From: Liolophura sinensis
Lineage: Eukaryota > Mollusca > Polyplacophora > Chitonida > Chitonidae
Length of the DNA: 64,000 nt
Assembly (NCBI RefSeq): GCF_032854445.1
Contig: NC_088302.1
Span: 34,195,979 to 34,259,978, forward strand
Reading direction: 5' to 3'
Translations under genes and position numbers: made by a program
Part shown: positions 13,301 through 28,300 of the stretch, piece after piece
Layout of the letters: the number at the start of each line of letters is the position of its first letter
Position numbering within the stretch: position 1 is the first letter of the stretch
Notes under the pieces: generated by a model
Databases searched by the model: none
What the model was told of the DNA's origin: nothing
Seen by the model: only the letters and a program-made list of their open reading frames with translations

Positions 13301-16300
13301 GTCCGTGTATCCGGTGTGTTCGCCAGCATTGGAGCTCATCTCGAGTACTATCAGACGATCCCTATTTTCTTCCCCATCTCTAGTTGGATTAAATGTTGCC
13401 TGTTATTAATATACCTAGATAAGTGAACTCATAAGGTTGCAATTCTCAGATTTTCTTTTTACACAGGTAGTCGCTGATATCGAGCGCTTAATCGACCTGA
13501 TGCATTCATACAAGTTTCATACAGGCAAAACCGAGCGATCAAAGAAGGGCAATAGCTTTTGCTGACAACACTTTATTGATTTCGCTTGGCTCGCCTGGAT
13601 GTAACTATATATACGCCCGGAAGATGAAAGACCACGAACACCTGATATCCTTGTCTACTAGGCGCGGATCTCGTGGCCGCACGCGCATCACGTCGACTTA
13701 ACTTCGAGATTAGCCTGTAAAATGTATCATCACAGACAGTCGTCTTCTAGAAGGTTCTAGTTTCACGGCAGCAGGCTGGACATAACTCCCACAGAGCTGT
13801 CATTTCCGTATACAGTGATATCAAGCAATTGTAATAATAATAGTAATAAACAGGTTTGCGAGCAACCAAGTTGGACCATGGATGCGGTAAAACCAAGTCG
13901 TTGTTTTCAGCGTACATCGTGCTGTTTTTTATTTATTTATTATTTTTTTACATCGTGTCATTCCGTCGAATGATCAATACCAGAGATACTATAGCATTTT
14001 TTTTTATTTCCTCGATGCGAAGACTCGTCATAGTAGTCCCTATAGCTTGTAAAATATTAACCATAAGTGTATGCCGAAAACACCGAATAACACGTACAAA
14101 GAGGAGCAATGCATTTGGGAGATGCAATTGTCACTGGGCACTGACGGCTACCGCTACACAATTGATAAATGATTTGTGTTTTTCACGTAACGTGACGTTA
14201 ACGGCAGAACAGGGCAATTGCAGTTTTTCCTTTCATTCTTGCTGATTTTTCCGCGTCGCACGAATGCCCCGAGCTAGACATTTTTCATGTCATTTGGTGA
14301 TGGCTGACATATAGGGAGTATGGTTATCCTATACTCTTTATGGCATAGGCCCCTTTTTTCAACCTCTGAGACTGGGTATACATACAATGTACGTTAAAAT
14401 GAACAACGTAACAACACCGAGCAAGGAAGATGGAAATCAACAGTGGTACCCTGTGGTGGTCGTAAAAACGGGTTTACAGTTCTTGAACCTTGTTGACCCA
14501 CCAAGAAGTCGTTTGGCTCCAAGGACAAGCATAATACCAACATCCTAATAAAGCTCTCGGTGGTTCAGTAGCGGCCTTAGGTCAGAAGGTTGGTCAGGAT
14601 TTTGGTGAGGTACGGTGGTTTCATTTGGGCTCTAACATGCGTTTTCTTCTAACATTATCATGCTAATTATATCGAAACACTCTTAATGGTTAAAATCAAT
14701 CAAATAATTAGACGAACACGTATCAAGTAAGTCCATGGTCGGCTCAAAATATAAAATTTAGGGATTGGCCATATAGGATTTTAGCAATCGAACATATCGG
14801 AAAATGAACTGAAGTGAACGCATTGTATGTTATTTGGGTTTTGGAAAAATTAGAACGTGCGAACATCGGGGTATTAATGGCGAATTGCGGAGGAGCGTGT
14901 CGCCTTCCATAATTTCCACCCATCCTCTCCATGCAGAATTTGCTTTTCCGATGATTACATTGTGCCCCCAATGCTACTGACCCAGTTCTCTATGCAAGGA
15001 CGTTTCGCTTATAGACCCGGTGCAGGAGGATGGTCAAAGGGCAGGGCATATGTACATGTAGACCTACAGGTAGACGTAGCAAAGCCAATTAGCCTGTTAA
15101 AATTTAGCAGACAAAGAATTCAGATAAAGGTGGGTCTTGGTTAGTAAGACCAAAACCAGGAATCGCGCTTCCGGGGCCATCTGTTTAAAACATGAAACCC
15201 CCTTTTTACTTTTCTACTTTTACTGAGTACAACCCCAACTTAGTTGCTCATGTAGCTAAGTTAAAGCGAAATGCACATTTGATCGTGTTTGTGTATCTTT
15301 CTATTTACCACTCACCATATTGGCATAAATAGCCAATACTTAGTTTCAACATAAATATATGAACTATGTCTAGACTGGCTTTCCATCCAGGCAACCTTCA
15401 GCAGCACAATGACAACATGAAAGCTAAACAACGTGAAAACAAGTCGGTGTGTGTTTGAACGACTGAATGCCGTTTTGTTTATCTTCCGTTGAGAACCAAT
15501 TGACTTGACAAAAACTCTCGGCAACAGGCTTTTTGTCCATGTAATTTTTTTCTACTTCTGATCTCAGCGGATGTTTGGTAAACGGTATCGATAATGCAAA
15601 TGCGGTCGCCTACCCGCCCCTCCCTCTCTCACCCATGCTCTCAGTGCGCCGTAGAGAGAAATGCCCTCATCATTAACTCATTCCGATTGCATTTAAGTTA
15701 GATAATTGCTAAACCATGCAGCCTTCGCTAATTTTCCCAAACCGCTTCACCGTAACAATGCAAGGATTAAAAATAAATCAGTCGTTGGAGAATGCACAAA
15801 AAAGTTCAATGTAGTAAACTTTGCCGGATAACCCAGCCAATTGACCGAATGGCTAATGGTCAGACAACCCTTTGGTCGACGATCCTGCCTTGTTTCACCA
15901 GCATAATTCCCCACATCTTTGTTTGACATACGAGCAGTGTGCCCTATCAGGATATTGAACATTGCCAGGATGAGTTTCATATATTCGTGCCAGACTAAGT
16001 GCATCACGTTAATTGCACTCACTCCCAGGTCTATATGACAGAATCCAAATTGAACGCATGTGTACCTTATGACGAGTATAAAAGCTTTCCGCTTGCATCT
16101 CTCTATGTTGTACTGTATCTCTTTGCAGGCCCTGCCTTTTGGGGAATGTACACGCTGGAATATTCCCTTTGCGCCAAAGGGAAGCATCAGAGCCCAGTTA
16201 ACATTGATCCTAGGCGACTTGTCTTTGATCCGAATTTAGAAAAACTGCACATTACAAAACAGACGGTGGGTATTTTTCCAAACCTTTTCTATCTATGAAT

Positions 16301-19300
16301 TATTTATATGTCCATGTCTATTCCTGTGAGTTTCACGCTGGTTGAAAGCAGATTTCAAACCGCCTCGTCCCAACTGTGTCGCGAGACACAAATATATGAG
16401 TTTTGGGCCAACACGATGTCAGCCAATCATTTATACAATGTATCTTGAAGCTCTCCTGCACAATATGAGAACTAAAACATGTGAATCCCTGTCTTTTCTT
16501 GTTATATAAATACACTGAAAATTGGAAGAGAAATTCTGCACTTGAGTAATAACAAGTTTATAAAACAAAGAATATCCGATATACGTGGACAACCAGGTAT
16601 ACGTGAGTGGTATTCCAGTATATCAACAAAGCTTTCACAAAGACGTCAAACTAAATTGAACCACTGACGCATGAATTACGCGATCTCTCCGTTTACCTAC
16701 AGGATTTCTGCAAGCTTCTGTCCTTGAGCTTATTTGATGACAAAGTACTTTTACCAGCTATTATGGAAAACGGCCAATCAAGTTCTGGAGCGGATTCTTT
16801 TAATACCCATGGGTCCAGATAAGCAAAACTCGCGTGTTGTTGTACTAATCTGTAATTTTCGACTCGCGCGTTCTGTCATAAGGCCCTCGGATTGAGATTA
16901 GCTAAAACCGCGCGATGTTTTAACGAAAAAAGAATCAAACCGACGGTTTTTTCCAAAGGCGGTTTCAGAACGCGAGTGGCCTTATCCGTCTTCCATAAGT
17001 TATTAGAGTTTTCGCGCTTTTACTCTCTTTCCTGTAGTCTGTTATATTGGTAAGTTTTGTATAACCCTGAAATATCCTGTAGTCTGTTTCTTGTAGCCAG
17101 TCGCCCATATTCAGTTCGGTGTAAAATCAGTCATACTCCCTACCAATATTGCCATCTGTCAGCGACACGTGACAAGAGAAGCTCTACACGTGCATGTGCT
17201 TGTTCATATTCTTGCAAAGAAAATGCAGTTGGAACACTTTTTCTAATTTATAATGTTAATGTCCGTAACCTCGGTTTCGACGACAAGAACTCTCATGTGA
17301 TGTCTCATGTGACATCATAATTATTTTAAAAAAACCCGGTGGCATGCTTGATATTTGGCGGAGTTTAACTTGTTTGGATTGAGGGCAACACCAGTGACCT
17401 AAACTGCTATCGACTTAACTGTAAACCCTGTTACTGACACTGTCATATTTGAAATTGTGTTCACGTTTAGTTATAATATATTCTTAATAAATGAATTTTA
17501 TTTTATATCTTGTAGTATATGATGTCACGGCAATACGGACTTAGAGACAGATGTTAGGAAATTAAAGCAATATAGTCTTTTGGGAGAGACAGTAGTGAAA
17601 GCTGTTACTGCGTGGAGTTTTTTCTAACTGCTTGTTAGTGCAGCCATTATACAACAAATCACTCTCAACGCCCACTGTCCAGCATGCAACTTGCATTCGA
17701 ATAATTATGACGTCACCCTAGGTAATGAGTTCTTGATGTCGAAACTAAACTGATGGAGTTTAACATTTTGAATTTTTAAAAAGTATTCTAACTGCATTTT
17801 TTGTAATAATATAGACATTCAACGTGTCAGAGTGTAGAGCTTGGGTTGTTACGTGTCACTAACGAAAGGCAATTTTGGTAGCGAATATGATTGATTTTAC
17901 AGGTAGCTGAAAACAGGCGACTGGCTAAAAGAAATTACTGTCGGCAAAGGCAATCGGCAATATAAACACAGTGTGAAATAATGTCAAGAAATTGTACGGT
18001 TTCAATTACAAGGACAACGTTGAAGAACTGACTGTCGTAGAACCAACTGGGGCAAGAAAAAATAATAATCGGAAACAAGAAAAATCAAATTCAAAAAATG
18101 TTTCAGTATTTATGTTAACATTGAAGAGAGCATCACAAAATAGCTTAGAGTACCTCTGTAGACATCTGACCTTTCGCAAGCAAAAAGTGGTAAACTTGGT
18201 AAAGTGTTATTAGCTCACCAAATGACGCTATAGGGGGACCGTTTTAGGATTGATACAAAATAGCATTCGTGATTCCAGCATTTGTAATTCAGCAGGCAGA
18301 AAAAATATCGGTTCCATGCATAATTAGATGTGTGATGTTTCTTGCATATGTGTGTGCTGACTGTCAAAAATACAAAATCAGCCAATAATTTTGTATGATC
18401 TAGTGAATTTCTGGCTGGCATATTGGCGTACTAATAACAAGCGTCAGTAAAGCTAAAAAGGGACACAATGCGTTTATGTGTTTAAAGTTGAATTTAAATT
18501 TGATTTTCAGGGTCCCTGGATGCTGAAGAATACCGGTCATGATATAACGGTAGATCCCTTAGGGAGAGACCTCGTGACTATTGGAGGGGGTCCACTGTCT
18601 TACAACTACTCGGTGGCTCATATTAAACTTCACTTCGGTGCTCTGGATACAATAGGATCAGAGCACACTGTCAATGGCACTCCGTTTCCAGCCGAGGTAA
18701 TATTAACCGTTCTGCTTGATCCGTTTACTTCCAGTGGTATTTCCGAATAACACGCCTGTCTAGGTGCCCAAAGTACATGTATATGAACAGAGTGACGCTG
18801 TTTGGTTTATTTTATGGCTTCACCGATTACCCGATGAGTTTCAGCATTGTTGTAACGTCTTGGTTTGGCCTGACATACGCATGCCCTATTAACCCGGTAT
18901 ACGCATGTTTCATATGTATTGCGTCAATGCTTTCCCGATAGATTCCAGCAGTACAGAGGCGTGTTGGTTTTTGACTTACAAGCATGTATGCATTACAAAT
19001 GCAAAAGCCTACGACATGCCTCACTGCGCTGGTATGTGTATGAACACACCCACGCTTTTAAATACACTGCTTCAACGATTAGCCAAAAACTTCTACAAAT
19101 GTAGTAACGTCTAGGTTTTGGCACGCACATGTTTGAAGACGCCTACACTGTTAAATATTTATTACTTCTCAGTGATTGCTGGATGAATTCCATTGCTTTA
19201 GTAAACGTCTCGTTTCGGTTACTATACGTACACACCAATGTATCGCAATGTAGTTTTTACAGCTGAAGCTTGCTTATTTAATGGTATAAGAATGAAAACT

Positions 19301-22300
19301 CTTAACACTGTGAAAATGTACAGTGGATTGCTTTCTTTAGCATTTAGTTTTTGAACGGAATGGCAGCTTGTTGCTTGACCTTTACATTTATTTATTTATT
19401 TTGTTTGGGGCTGTGCTCCAAACTCTTGTACTTACTTATTGTGGGAAGAAACCGTGTAGAGCCCCTGTAGAGAAACCCAAAACAATCCTCAGATTGCTGA
19501 CCGACCTCCATTTGAGCTCGACTTAACTCTCACCGATCGTATTGATCTTGCGTCATTGTCTACCCTGCACAAGTTATTCATTAGTATACTTATGAAAGCA
19601 TTATCGCTTAAATATATCATTTGATTGTTGATACATAGATCAGTTTTAAAACCAAGGCTATAGAAGATACCTAATGTTCTGTTTAATCTTTATTTCCCAA
19701 ATCCTTTGACTGAATACTTTGAAACCATTAAAATGCTTTTCGCTAACAGATGAGGATTACATTATGTAATATATTTATTGTAATTTATATTTTTGTAGTG
19801 TTAATATATCATTTCATACAATATTATAAATCATTGGTTTCCATCTGCCGATTTGTACGTTTTTGTTTGGTCCAGTTTTTACAAAGGTTTTTTCATACAT
19901 GTACAATCACAACGCGTAAGCAAAGAGTTCGATATCTGTCTCATATCCGATTAATTTCTGAATTTGATCTACCATATTTGAGGAAAGAGATTAATACAAT
20001 ATTCACCTTGTTCCCTTATTAGTCATTGATCAGAAATGAATTTTGAGTTAATTTTCCCTTGCTTGATTTATACGTTTGGTTTTCACTTCTTTATTCTTTC
20101 TTTATGTATTAGGAAGAACCGGACTAACACAGCCTCGAGTTTCAATGATTTTTTTTTCTTCACATGAAAGGAGTAGTAGCCCAATATTCTTCAGAATCTA
20201 TCTAGAACATATTGAATTGCACCTTATACACTCTTGTCTGGCGTCGGGGCTATACGCTTCGCCCAGAATAATTGCCTATGGCAATGCGACCATAAGCATA
20301 AACGTGCTACTGGTTGATCACCTTGTTCGTGGCCATGCTGTATACCCGTTTCAAGTCGGACCATATCGTACAGCAACCCCCCACTAGTAATGCCCGTTCA
20401 GCAAGCCTACCTACCAATGTCGTAATCTTCTCACCCAGAACGGTTTTATTGGCAGTAAATAATGACAAATGTCGTCGGATGGTTTGGTTAACATTAGAAC
20501 AGCATTTATGGCGCCCTGTAGCTGTCTAATTCTAGCATATATGCTTTATCCTCGATGGAGCATACGGCGCCATATCATAATTGTTTAGATGAAACATAAC
20601 TTCGAGTCCAGCTGATTTGCGATGAACATTTTTGTTGTATTATATTTCCCGACATGGCATGCCTACCTCCCTATACCGACATCACGTGCTCGCCACTGTG
20701 TTAGCAAACCGCGGTCAGAAATCTGGACCAATGTTCCCGGTCATAAAACCGGAAGTGATGTCAGAAGACAGAATCTCACCTTTTCCCTCCGTTCCCTTGT
20801 ATCCAAATGGTGCATCGCGTGATTTGATTTCAACAGGCACTGTAAGCATGTTTAATGATGAACGTTCATTAAACAAAGTCCGATTGTTTTTTTCTTAATA
20901 CTTGACCTACTATCACTAACATTAAATCGTTTCAGGGAAGAACTTAAGAAACGACAAAGTGTTTAACAAGTGCCGGGAATATGGTGTACGACAATGTCCT
21001 AATGGTGAACGTACAGGAATCCAGTTGTGCATGCGCGGTTCGTGTTATCTTTGATTTACTTGGACTGGAAAATTGTTAAAAGACGCACATACATCCGGGT
21101 AATCTGATGACTCTCCGAACTTAACCAGTCCACTCATGTACGAGGATTACAGGAATTTAATACTTTGAGCATCCGGGGTATCATATCTAATCCTACTTCC
21201 TCTTAGTCTGACATTTTTCATCGCTGTAGAAAAATTATGGCCATATCGATCGTTTGATTGCCATATAACAAGGCACCTGTTTTCGATGTGGTCCACGCGA
21301 TATTCGTTAACCGCTGGCACTTGTTTTTTCAGCAATGATTTTTTTCACCCAGTGTCTTCTCAGCGGGATTATTGATTTATCCGAGTGGTAATCGGCACAA
21401 ATAATTGCTGAAACATAGCTGTGATCTCGGATCGTCGCTGGCTCGTCTCCACAATGTGGAACGGGCTCTTTCCAAGTGTAATTGTCTCGGTCGTCTGTAG
21501 TTAACATTCGAAACCTCCAAAGTGAGAAGGAGTACAAATTACAATTTCGTGTCTAAATTTTTGCAAGCCTAGTGCTTTTGTCATTGCAGTAATAATGAAG
21601 GGTTTTTTGTCCTTTCACGAAAGCGAATTTCTAAACAATTTGCTAAAAGCCGAACAGATAGCAGAAGGGATACCAAATCAGTTATGATTGTTAGTGAAAC
21701 GCTTACATAATGATGCTATTGCTGAGAGTATCAGAAAAAATTGAATTAAAACTGATGATAGTCAAGCAGCTTCTATACAAGGTACAAAAACATGGCAATA
21801 AAGGTTGTGAAATTTTGACTTGGTTTAGTAACAAATAACCAACAGTTATTTACGGGGACATTATGATCATTCTAATTAATATTTAAATATTCATTTATTT
21901 GGTTAATTGCTGTTTTCAGAGTACGTGTGATATTGTATTAAGCATTGAAGCCGTTCCTCTTATAAACGGATACTCTTAACCGGGTAACAAAACGTCAACT
22001 GATTGTAACATATTACAGAATTGCAATAAGAAATGACAAGCTTAATTATTTTTTCCATATAGCATAACGAAATGGATATTTCGATTTTTGTGGCTTAAAT
22101 TTTTTTTGTCTATTTAGAATAAACAATCAGTCGACTTTCCCCATTAGGTGCTTATAACCGTTGAATTGTACGACAAGCTCGATTTCTCATTTTATTTTGT
22201 ACCCAAGAAATCTGCAGAAGTCATATCTACTAAAATACTGCAGATCAAAAGAAATGTTTGACTTTAAACTCCGTTTTTCTCCTTGGTTCCCGTAAGACGA

Positions 22301-25300
22301 AATCTAGAACAGCTTCCCCAAAGGCTCTGCAATTAATAATTATAGATGAAATCTCAGGAGGTCGCCATATACTCAGTTGGTTTGATGGAACACAAACATA
22401 TGATTCGATGTTTCCTCCAGAAATCGTATGATAAGCATGATCCGTAGCTCATAATGAAAACATTTCTGTGAGATGAGTTCACCAGGATCACGAATGAGTT
22501 ATACCCGAACGGAGTTGCCAATATATTCACAAAAACATCCCAGGAACATTCGGCCGCCTCGTAAATCTTACATTAGAATCTAACACGTCAGATTCATTGG
22601 CAAATAATTTTAGAGAGATGTTAAATGACTCCCGAGGGTGGTACGGGCTTATAGAGTGTGCAATACTGAAACCCCTTGGGGCCTCAAGGCGAGCCCAGCT
22701 TCAGCAGATAGACGATTTATAACCAGCGGGTGCCAGTGAGAAGGTAGTTGTCACGTTTGACAGCATTCGGCACGATGAGGGGTGTCTAGCTTGCGAGTGA
22801 AAGATTCGGGAGACAACCAGCAAAAACTCGCGCGTTCTCGCAAGTGAAGCGTTATAATGAGCACCAATCAATGGGAGTCTCGCTCAGAGACATACAAACA
22901 CAGCCCCGTCGTTCATATAACGTCACCATGGCAACCTGTGCAATTGTTTTTAAAGCGGCCTGTACATTTTCCCCCTTTCCTAGGAGACATTCTTTGACAG
23001 AAAGCGAATGTTTTTTTGTGTTTTGTTTATTTATCTCGATTTAACACACTAACCAAAACAATTTGACTTATTCGACTTGGGTCAATTTTGTAGGCGAAAC
23101 AAACTGAAATGCCCAAAGTACATCTACAATCTCTCACCAAGACACCGACTTAAAACTTCCAGCTTTGTCATCAGCCGTGTAGGGAACAACACTTCTGACC
23201 AATTGAGCGAGGTGTATTTTTTATTATGATAGTTCATAAGAACACTCTACATATACACGTATAGGTGTGGAACTTTGTGATATGCTCTGGATATAGCAGC
23301 ATGCCACATTCGGGGTGGAAAGCTCACACTGTGGTTGTCTGCTGTGTGTACAAATCGTCCAGTCTCAAGTTACATGTATTTTTGTTTGCTTACCTTGATC
23401 ATGTCTGCTATAACCTCACAATCCATGTGGCATTACGATCAAAGCACTGTGGCGATACAATAGAATATTGAAGAAGACAGTGCGCAGTGTTCAACGTGCA
23501 TTGAAAGAGTTGCACTATTTAGGCTAATCGTCGATTTAGTGTAATCTTTGTACTTACAGGCAATCAACCAAAACTATGATTCTGGAAGGAAATTGGCTTG
23601 GAATTTTGAAAAACATAAATAAGGAAATCCTTGTGATAGTCTTCATCAATATAGTTTAACATCCATTTTCTCAGCTAGAATATCTTACTTTAATAAACAA
23701 CCAAATGGGACGCTTTTCAAATTAAAAAAAAAACATGTTTTGTCTTGAAATTCCCTCAGACCATCTTTTGCGCATAAAACTCTTGTGCTTTAACAAAATA
23801 CCCACCGTTGTTATACATTTACTGTCCTGGGTAAATAGCTGTAGGTCATTTTCGCAGATGTTATAAATCAATGATAAGGATGGACGAGGGAGTCAATGGT
23901 AACCCGTCTCTCACGTCTCATTACAGATGCATTTCATCGGATACAATAGAGATCTGTTCGAGAATTTCACTAGGGCCCGGACATCCCCTAACGGCATCGT
24001 CATATTATCGGTGCTAGTGCAGGTAAGGGAGATCGACTGCCACGGAGCTGCCCTCACCAGTTAATAACCGGTATACGCTTGTTACAGTTGTCTGTTTGTC
24101 AGTGTTCCCTAGGAACATCCGCTTAAGGGCTAGCACACCTAGAACTCTGTCAGCACTCCAAAAGGTCAAACTTCTGGCTGCATTCTCGGTGTATGTAAAC
24201 ATTTGTTGAGTACTGTATCATTTTAAACGTACTTGGCCTTGGGGTTAGATTTTCAGGACTAGAAGAGCATTCAAAAAACAAACCAATATAGCACACGTTC
24301 AAGATGTTGTGTGCTTACCCTGTTTCAGATACATCAAAGAGGAAACAAAGAATTCCAAGTCATTACGAAAGAGCTTCGGAATATTCCTTTAAAAGGTTAG
24401 TTATTGTTCTTCGAGTTCGTTGTACGTAGTACAGCATTACCATCACGTCGTTTTGGGTAGACAGTTAAGGAGAGGCCATCTGTGTAGAAGGCTTTCTTTT
24501 TCCTTGGTCTATCGATTACCTAAGTTAAACGGACCTTACCGGCGGCGGGAAGCTATTAACCTGTCAGGGTGTAAGCCGCCTTTACTGTGCCCGCTCTCGC
24601 TATCGTAGATTGTACAGGACTAGCGGTGTCAAATTGATTAGAGAAGCAGGTGGTCATTACATGCCCCAAATGTCCAAGCGCTAAAGTGTAACTTGTCTTG
24701 GGTTGATTCGGTTCAGTGGATTTGGGGTACTCTCCTAAACTGATTTACGTAAGCTCCTCACGTAGTGTGTTTAGTGTTTTCAAAGGCGATGGCATTTTGC
24801 TTATAAAGAGATTATGACCATTTAATCTGTCCTTGAAAGATCCACTACGCCATCGTACAAGAGAAATGTTCTTGAGCATGGCGTAAAACACCAATCAAAT
24901 GAATAAATGAATAAACATCCACTTGGATAACTCCCATCTACATATGTTATTTACTTGCAAACAGTCTTCCCAATACTTATTTGTCTATTTATTCATTTGA
25001 TTTATGTATAACGCCATACTCAAAAATTTTCAAAACGAAAATTTTGACTTTAGATTTTTATGAACACACGTGCTGTTCTGTGAAACGCATGTCGATTTGT
25101 TTCAGGTAATCAAACTAAACTGCATGCGCTAGAGATCCAGAAGATCATCCCCCAGACGGAGTTTTATATGACGTATCACGGCTCTTTCACACAGCCCGGA
25201 TGTGAAGAAGTGGTCACGTGGGTGTTGCTGAATAAACCTCTGTATTTTAGCCGTGAACAGGTAGGTGCTCAGTAACATATCCACATCCATCTTCATTTAT

Positions 25301-28300
25301 GTGGAAAAGGTTGATAAAATATAGAGGTTGGGAGATCGAATCCGACACTAGCTGTGTCCAGAGTCTAGTGTGTCTAGTGAGTCCAGATTGACAAACTTTT
25401 TTCCTAAGTGTTTTTCCTGAGATGATTTTCATATATGATCGTGTCTTTCAATGGAATCCGAATATGGCCCAAATCACGTTAAAAATGAAACGAAGTTTTG
25501 TAAAGCTGAGTTTTAGTAGTATGGCGATAAATTTACTCGAGATCCACAGTATCGCAATATTGATTTCTATAATTATTTTTCAAAATGTGTGTTATTCAAA
25601 TAAACTGGTGAGTTTTGTTTCTCAACCAGCGAGATCCTGCGTAAAAATCGTTATTTCTCTTTGTCAATACGAAAAGGCAAATATTTAGTTTTTTAATTTC
25701 TTCTTGGGCATGACTGGAAATATCTTAGTTTGGTGGCGCACCCGTCTCTCCTTTAGTATTAGGGAATGCCTTTTCGCTGAAAACACTTCTTATTGATTTA
25801 TTTCCAACATGAAATATAACTGTAAGATTTCTCGTTCATAATGGATATTGTACTGAGTAATATCGCCAGCAATATCGGAAGTGGTTATACTTATGAGAAG
25901 GATAATATTTCATGTGCTTGTTGAGAGAACAGACCAGTGTATTTTACCTTAGACAGCAAAGAGCCGATAAGATAAGCCCACAGCCTCTATAAAGGACACA
26001 GGAGAAGTGTTCAGCTCTCTCCTCAGCCGCGGCCTATTTTGTGGGTTAATCAATAGGTTTGGTGCCCCAGTATTGAACACCGCGCCCGGGATGTGGAACG
26101 ACTCAAACCGAGGTGATCTACACTACAACGCTTCCATTGTAGCGAACGGCGTCTCCCGGGCGAGACTACTTTATTGCTTAGCATTCATCCCCTGAACATT
26201 CACCAACATTTCTCATCTCTTCATCGTGATATTTTTTATGTTTTTGTCCACAGATGAATGCCTTACGTAAGCTTACAAAAATACAAGATCCGGGCCAAAT
26301 ATTAATGGAAAATAACTTTCGGTCACCATTACCATTGTACCAGAGGACAATACGAACGAATATAAATATGGAGGTGAGTAGAGTTTAGCACTGTTATGTA
26401 TTATGTATCCCACGACATACGTGCGTGACTTCCTGCCCACATTGAACGCTAGAAACAAGTTGGGATAGAGCATGGAAAGCAGTGCACTACGTAGATTAAG
26501 CAGTATCGTGGACGCCGCCATGTCTAAAACCTTTCTGTCGACCTTCGACATTTCGGAGTGACTCCAAGACATATTTTAAGTTGTTTGGGACCAATTCAGT
26601 TAAACCTGACTCATTGTCACATGGAGTATCCTGATTGATGTTTGTGGGCAGATTCTACAAATTCCTAACCCAAGGTCGTAATTGAACTTATACGATTAAA
26701 AAGATAATAAAGAAAGTGAGGTGAAATGGTATTTTATAAATGTTTTTATCTTTCAAAACGGTAGAAGGAAGATTGAGCGGGATGTAATAAATCATTTGGG
26801 AGAAATAGAGAAATTCCCCTGATCATATATTCGGCAAAAATTGTATCAGAGAAAGACTTTTTTCCTTTTTTTCTTACAAAAATCCCACTTAAACAGTAAG
26901 GCAAAATGCTTTTTGAGTTTCCAGTCATATAGAATCAGGTTTAAAACGAAGAGATAGTCGTACCGGAATAAAACAATAAACAGTGGTTTCGGAAATATTC
27001 AAAGTCTCATGGCAAACACTCTCTCCTTAACCAAGCTCTCGTGACATTGCTTCCTTTTCCAGGATCCCAAATGCGTGGTGACAAAGACTCTGGAGTATCG
27101 TTGTAAGTAGACATAATTCTATGTGGATGGTTTATGGACAGGAATCAAGGTTTCCATTGAACTAATCACGACTGACCTGCGGTAAAAATAAACTGCATGC
27201 CAGAAACAAAATTATCGACTCCATTGCAGTTTCAAGGCATGACAATAACGTATGAAAACCAACCAATAGGCGTTTTCAGCTTCGTCGCACACAGAGCTAT
27301 GGTTCTGGACAATGCCTACAACGGCACTGCTCACTTTAATCCACGTCAACCGGTATTGAACGAGTTTTCACAAGCGGCCAAACACTGGAGGGCCACTGAC
27401 ACTTTGCTTTCATCAAGCTAAAGTTCAATTTGCAAGTCGTTGTCCGACTGGAGTGTGTCAGTGTTTAAACTGACAGCCTCTTTGATTCCTCCAAGGCATG
27501 TGTATTGTCAATAGCCAGGCCTCTCTGGTGGTGTGGCAAGCCGCCTCTTGTTGCGTGTGCCAATGTCATTAACACGTTTCCTGAAGCAATTCAGTAGGTA
27601 TTGACGCCCTATTCTTGCAATCTTATTCTCGCTCAACTTCCTCTCATTAAACTTCACAACCCAAAGAAGCACGTTGTTTTTAGTAGTCATTTTAGACGGT
27701 GGCTTAATCTTTAATACCGCTTTAAGGAGGCTGGTATTCGGCACGCAAAATCTAACTGGTTACCATGGAAAAATAAGCTGATGCTAAATGATCAAGACAG
27801 TGTTTCGAAATTACACAGAATCGGGGCCATGTTCGTCTCAGTTATGAACCCCACCTTTATATACTGCGAAGTACACGCCAAATACAGTCATACTTTTTTT
27901 ATTGCCATACACAGGAAAAATGTCTGAAAGGCACATTAGTGGTTTCAGATTTCAGACTAGTCCCACTACGAAAGATCGGACATGTCTGCTAAGGTAGCTT
28001 GTTCAAAAATCCATGGCCACTAATTTACCTGCAAACCCTTGTCAGGTAATGTAGCTTGTTCAAATCCATGTCAAATAATTGAGCTTGTTCAAATCCATGT
28101 CAACTAGGGTAGCTTGCTCAAATCAAAGTCAATTACGGTAACGTATTCAAATTCTTCCTTTGTTACATGTAAACCTTCTGAGGTTTGATGTTTGTCACTT
28201 TTTTTACTGTCTGGTGTTCATTCGAACTTCAGTGCAGGATGAACAAAAGTAATCAAATGAATATATGATATAAAAACTAATAATAATAATAATAATAATC

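Larger units (their letters stand above)
11416..16128 (+). other. CARP intron 2 (4,713 bp)
   Basis: A GT-AG intron. It contains an inverted pair of SINE fragments at 12544-12684 and 12804-12873, a C-rich tract near 13217 and T-rich tracts near 13925. No other exon is recognised. Several open frames, for example at 13093-13426, lack conserved content. Confidence 0.8.
24396..25105 (+). other. CARP intron 6 (710 bp)
   Basis: A GT-AG intron in phase 1. Its second half carries two SINE tail fragments in opposite orientation, annotated separately. Confidence 0.85.

Noticed and set aside
15999-16298. 99-codon ORF around CARP exon 3 taken as a gene of its own
   Set aside because: Only 16129-16265 is conserved. 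The flanking codons are read-through into introns on both sides.
18478-18750. 90-codon ORF around CARP exon 4 as a separate small gene
   Set aside because: It is an exon with read-through: the acceptor at 18510 and the donor at 18697 bound the conserved part.
27993-28155. CRISPR-like array
   Set aside because: Direct tandem units without unique spacers, inside an animal intron.
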